Shown here piece by piece: positions 63,378 through 64,000 of a stretch of 64,000 nt of DNA (its first letter is position 1; each line of letters starts with the position of its first letter). Below the pieces are notes generated by a model. That model ran no database searches. It had not been told where the DNA came from and saw only the letters and a list, made by a program, of their open reading frames with translations. Origin of the DNA: Beijerinckiaceae bacterium (GTDB taxonomy: Bacteria > Pseudomonadota > Alphaproteobacteria > Rhizobiales > Beijerinckiaceae). The position numbers and the translations under genes were made by a program. The stretch lies in NCBI GenBank assembly GCA_947453205.1, contig CANGFT010000010.1, forward strand, positions 27,507-91,506, in the 5' to 3' direction.

Positions 63378-64000
63378 ATGAGAGAGAAGTCGACCCCCGT
63401 TCACGCAGGCATGTTTCTAAGCGCGGCGCTTATAATACCGCTATTAACAATCACAACAAACGCCGAAACACCAAAAATGTACGATGGCGCTTGGCACGCA
63501 GAAGTCAGTTGCTCTAGCTCGATATACGGTCGCGCCCCCCTCAACTACAGCGTCGATATCGATATAAATGATGCCAAAATAAAAAAGGAATTCAAAACAA
63601 ATATTGGTCAAATAGAAACGACAAATATATGGACTGGCACAATTGATAAGCAGAAAAAAATTGTAGAAATTAAAGGAACAAACAGCAGCGGCGAGAGCTG
63701 GAAATATTTACTTACAGGAAAGCAAAGTAGAAATGATTATATTGAATTGAAAGGCCCATTTATCGATGCAAGAGGTAACATAAGCAGGAAATGCAAAGTA
63801 ACCTTTACTCTCATAAAACCCAACGTAAACAGTATAGCTGGGCAGTCGACCTTAACAGCTACGCCTACAAATGCACCTACGCTAAATCAGGCGGAGCTAG
63901 AGCAGCGCATACGACAAGAAAGCAAATTGGAGATAGACGCACAGCGACAGGCGACGCAGCGAGCTGAACAGGAAATCGCACGTCTCAATCAAGCACTGAC
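63378..64000 (+). CDS. Secreted coiled-coil protein, cut by the window edge
   Basis: An open frame from the ATG at 63378 to the end of the window: 207 complete codons, no stop. It starts with a signal peptide (hydrophobic AALIIPLLTITTNA, cleavage near residue 29). A beta-rich domain follows (about residues 35-145) that begins YDGAWHAEVSC and contains ETTNIWTGTIDKQKK and SWKYLLTGKQ. After a Thr/Pro linker a charged coiled coil begins (LEQRIRQESKLEIDAQ, then EQEIARLNQAL). The composition is AT-rich like the recombinase. The N-terminal domain resembles ones placed before caspase-like or peptidoglycan-binding domains in alphaproteobacteria; that is recall, not proof. Confidence 0.7.
   Translation, partial: MREKSTPVHAGMFLSAALIIPLLTITTNAETPKMYDGAWHAEVSCSSSIYGRAPLNYSVDIDINDAKIKKEFKTNIGQIETTNIWTGTIDKQKKIVEIKGTNSSGESWKYLLTGKQSRNDYIELKGPFIDARGNISRKCKVTFTLIKPNVNSIAGQSTLTATPTNAPTLNQAELEQRIRQESKLEIDAQRQATQRAEQEIARLNQAL

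Overview
The window is a GC-rich chromosomal segment of an alphaproteobacterium, most likely of the order Hyphomicrobiales (Rhizobiales). The evidence is gene order and family type: ribonuclease D, exopolyphosphatase, polyphosphate kinase, HdaA, an AI-2E permease, a phosphatidyltransferase, purM and purN in a row; the block lptF-lptG-lptD-surA-pdxA-rsmA; fabD-fabG-acpP-fabF-mltG-yicC-gmk; and rpsF-rpsR-DUF2232-rplI-dnaB-alr-radA next to cvpA-purF. I cannot name the genus from sequence alone.

Layout, left to right. 1-3.9 kb: a TauD-type dioxygenase, a nucleoside permease, two tiny membrane proteins and a ClpP-like protein. 3.9-13.1 kb: RNA processing (rnd), polyphosphate turnover (ppx, ppk1), replication control (hdaA), lipid synthesis and purine synthesis (purM, purN). 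13.2-17.8 kb: an NTF2-like protein paired with a zinc MetE-like enzyme, a molybdopterin oxidoreductase and ndk. 17.9-21.5 kb: a peroxide-defence block with oxyR followed by rubrerythrin, an Fe-S oxidoreductase and a DUF3501 protein. A sequence matching the OxyR consensus lies between oxyR and rubrerythrin. 21.6-35.7 kb: an ABC-F ATPase, an MFS permease, holC, pepA and the LPS-export/outer-membrane operon. 35.8-43 kb: fatty-acid synthesis, mltG, yicC and gmk. 43-53.4 kb: DNA repair and replication, ribosomal proteins S6, S18 and L9, then cvpA, purF and a dehydrogenase. 53.8-60.7 kb: der, a TPR protein, a potassium channel, a soluble transhydrogenase, a methyltransferase and a VOC protein.

The last 3.2 kb is accessory DNA. 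It begins with a Phd/VapC-type toxin-antitoxin locus broken by an internal deletion. Next comes a 13-codon relic of the 3' end of guaA, a known integration hot spot. A complete DUF1778/GNAT toxin-antitoxin pair follows, preceded by a candidate promoter that would give an almost leaderless transcript. A second copy of the guaA-end repeat comes after it. From about 62.4 kb the DNA is clearly AT-richer and carries a small tyrosine recombinase with only the catalytic domain, and a secreted coiled-coil protein that runs off the window. I read this as the edge of one or more islands inserted at guaA, with the intact guaA expected to the right of the window.

No tRNA, rRNA, CRISPR array or transposase was recognised. 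The most original signals are the guaA att repeats around the toxin-antitoxin module, the OxyR-like operator, the deleted VapC locus, and the sequestered ribosome-binding site in front of rpsF.
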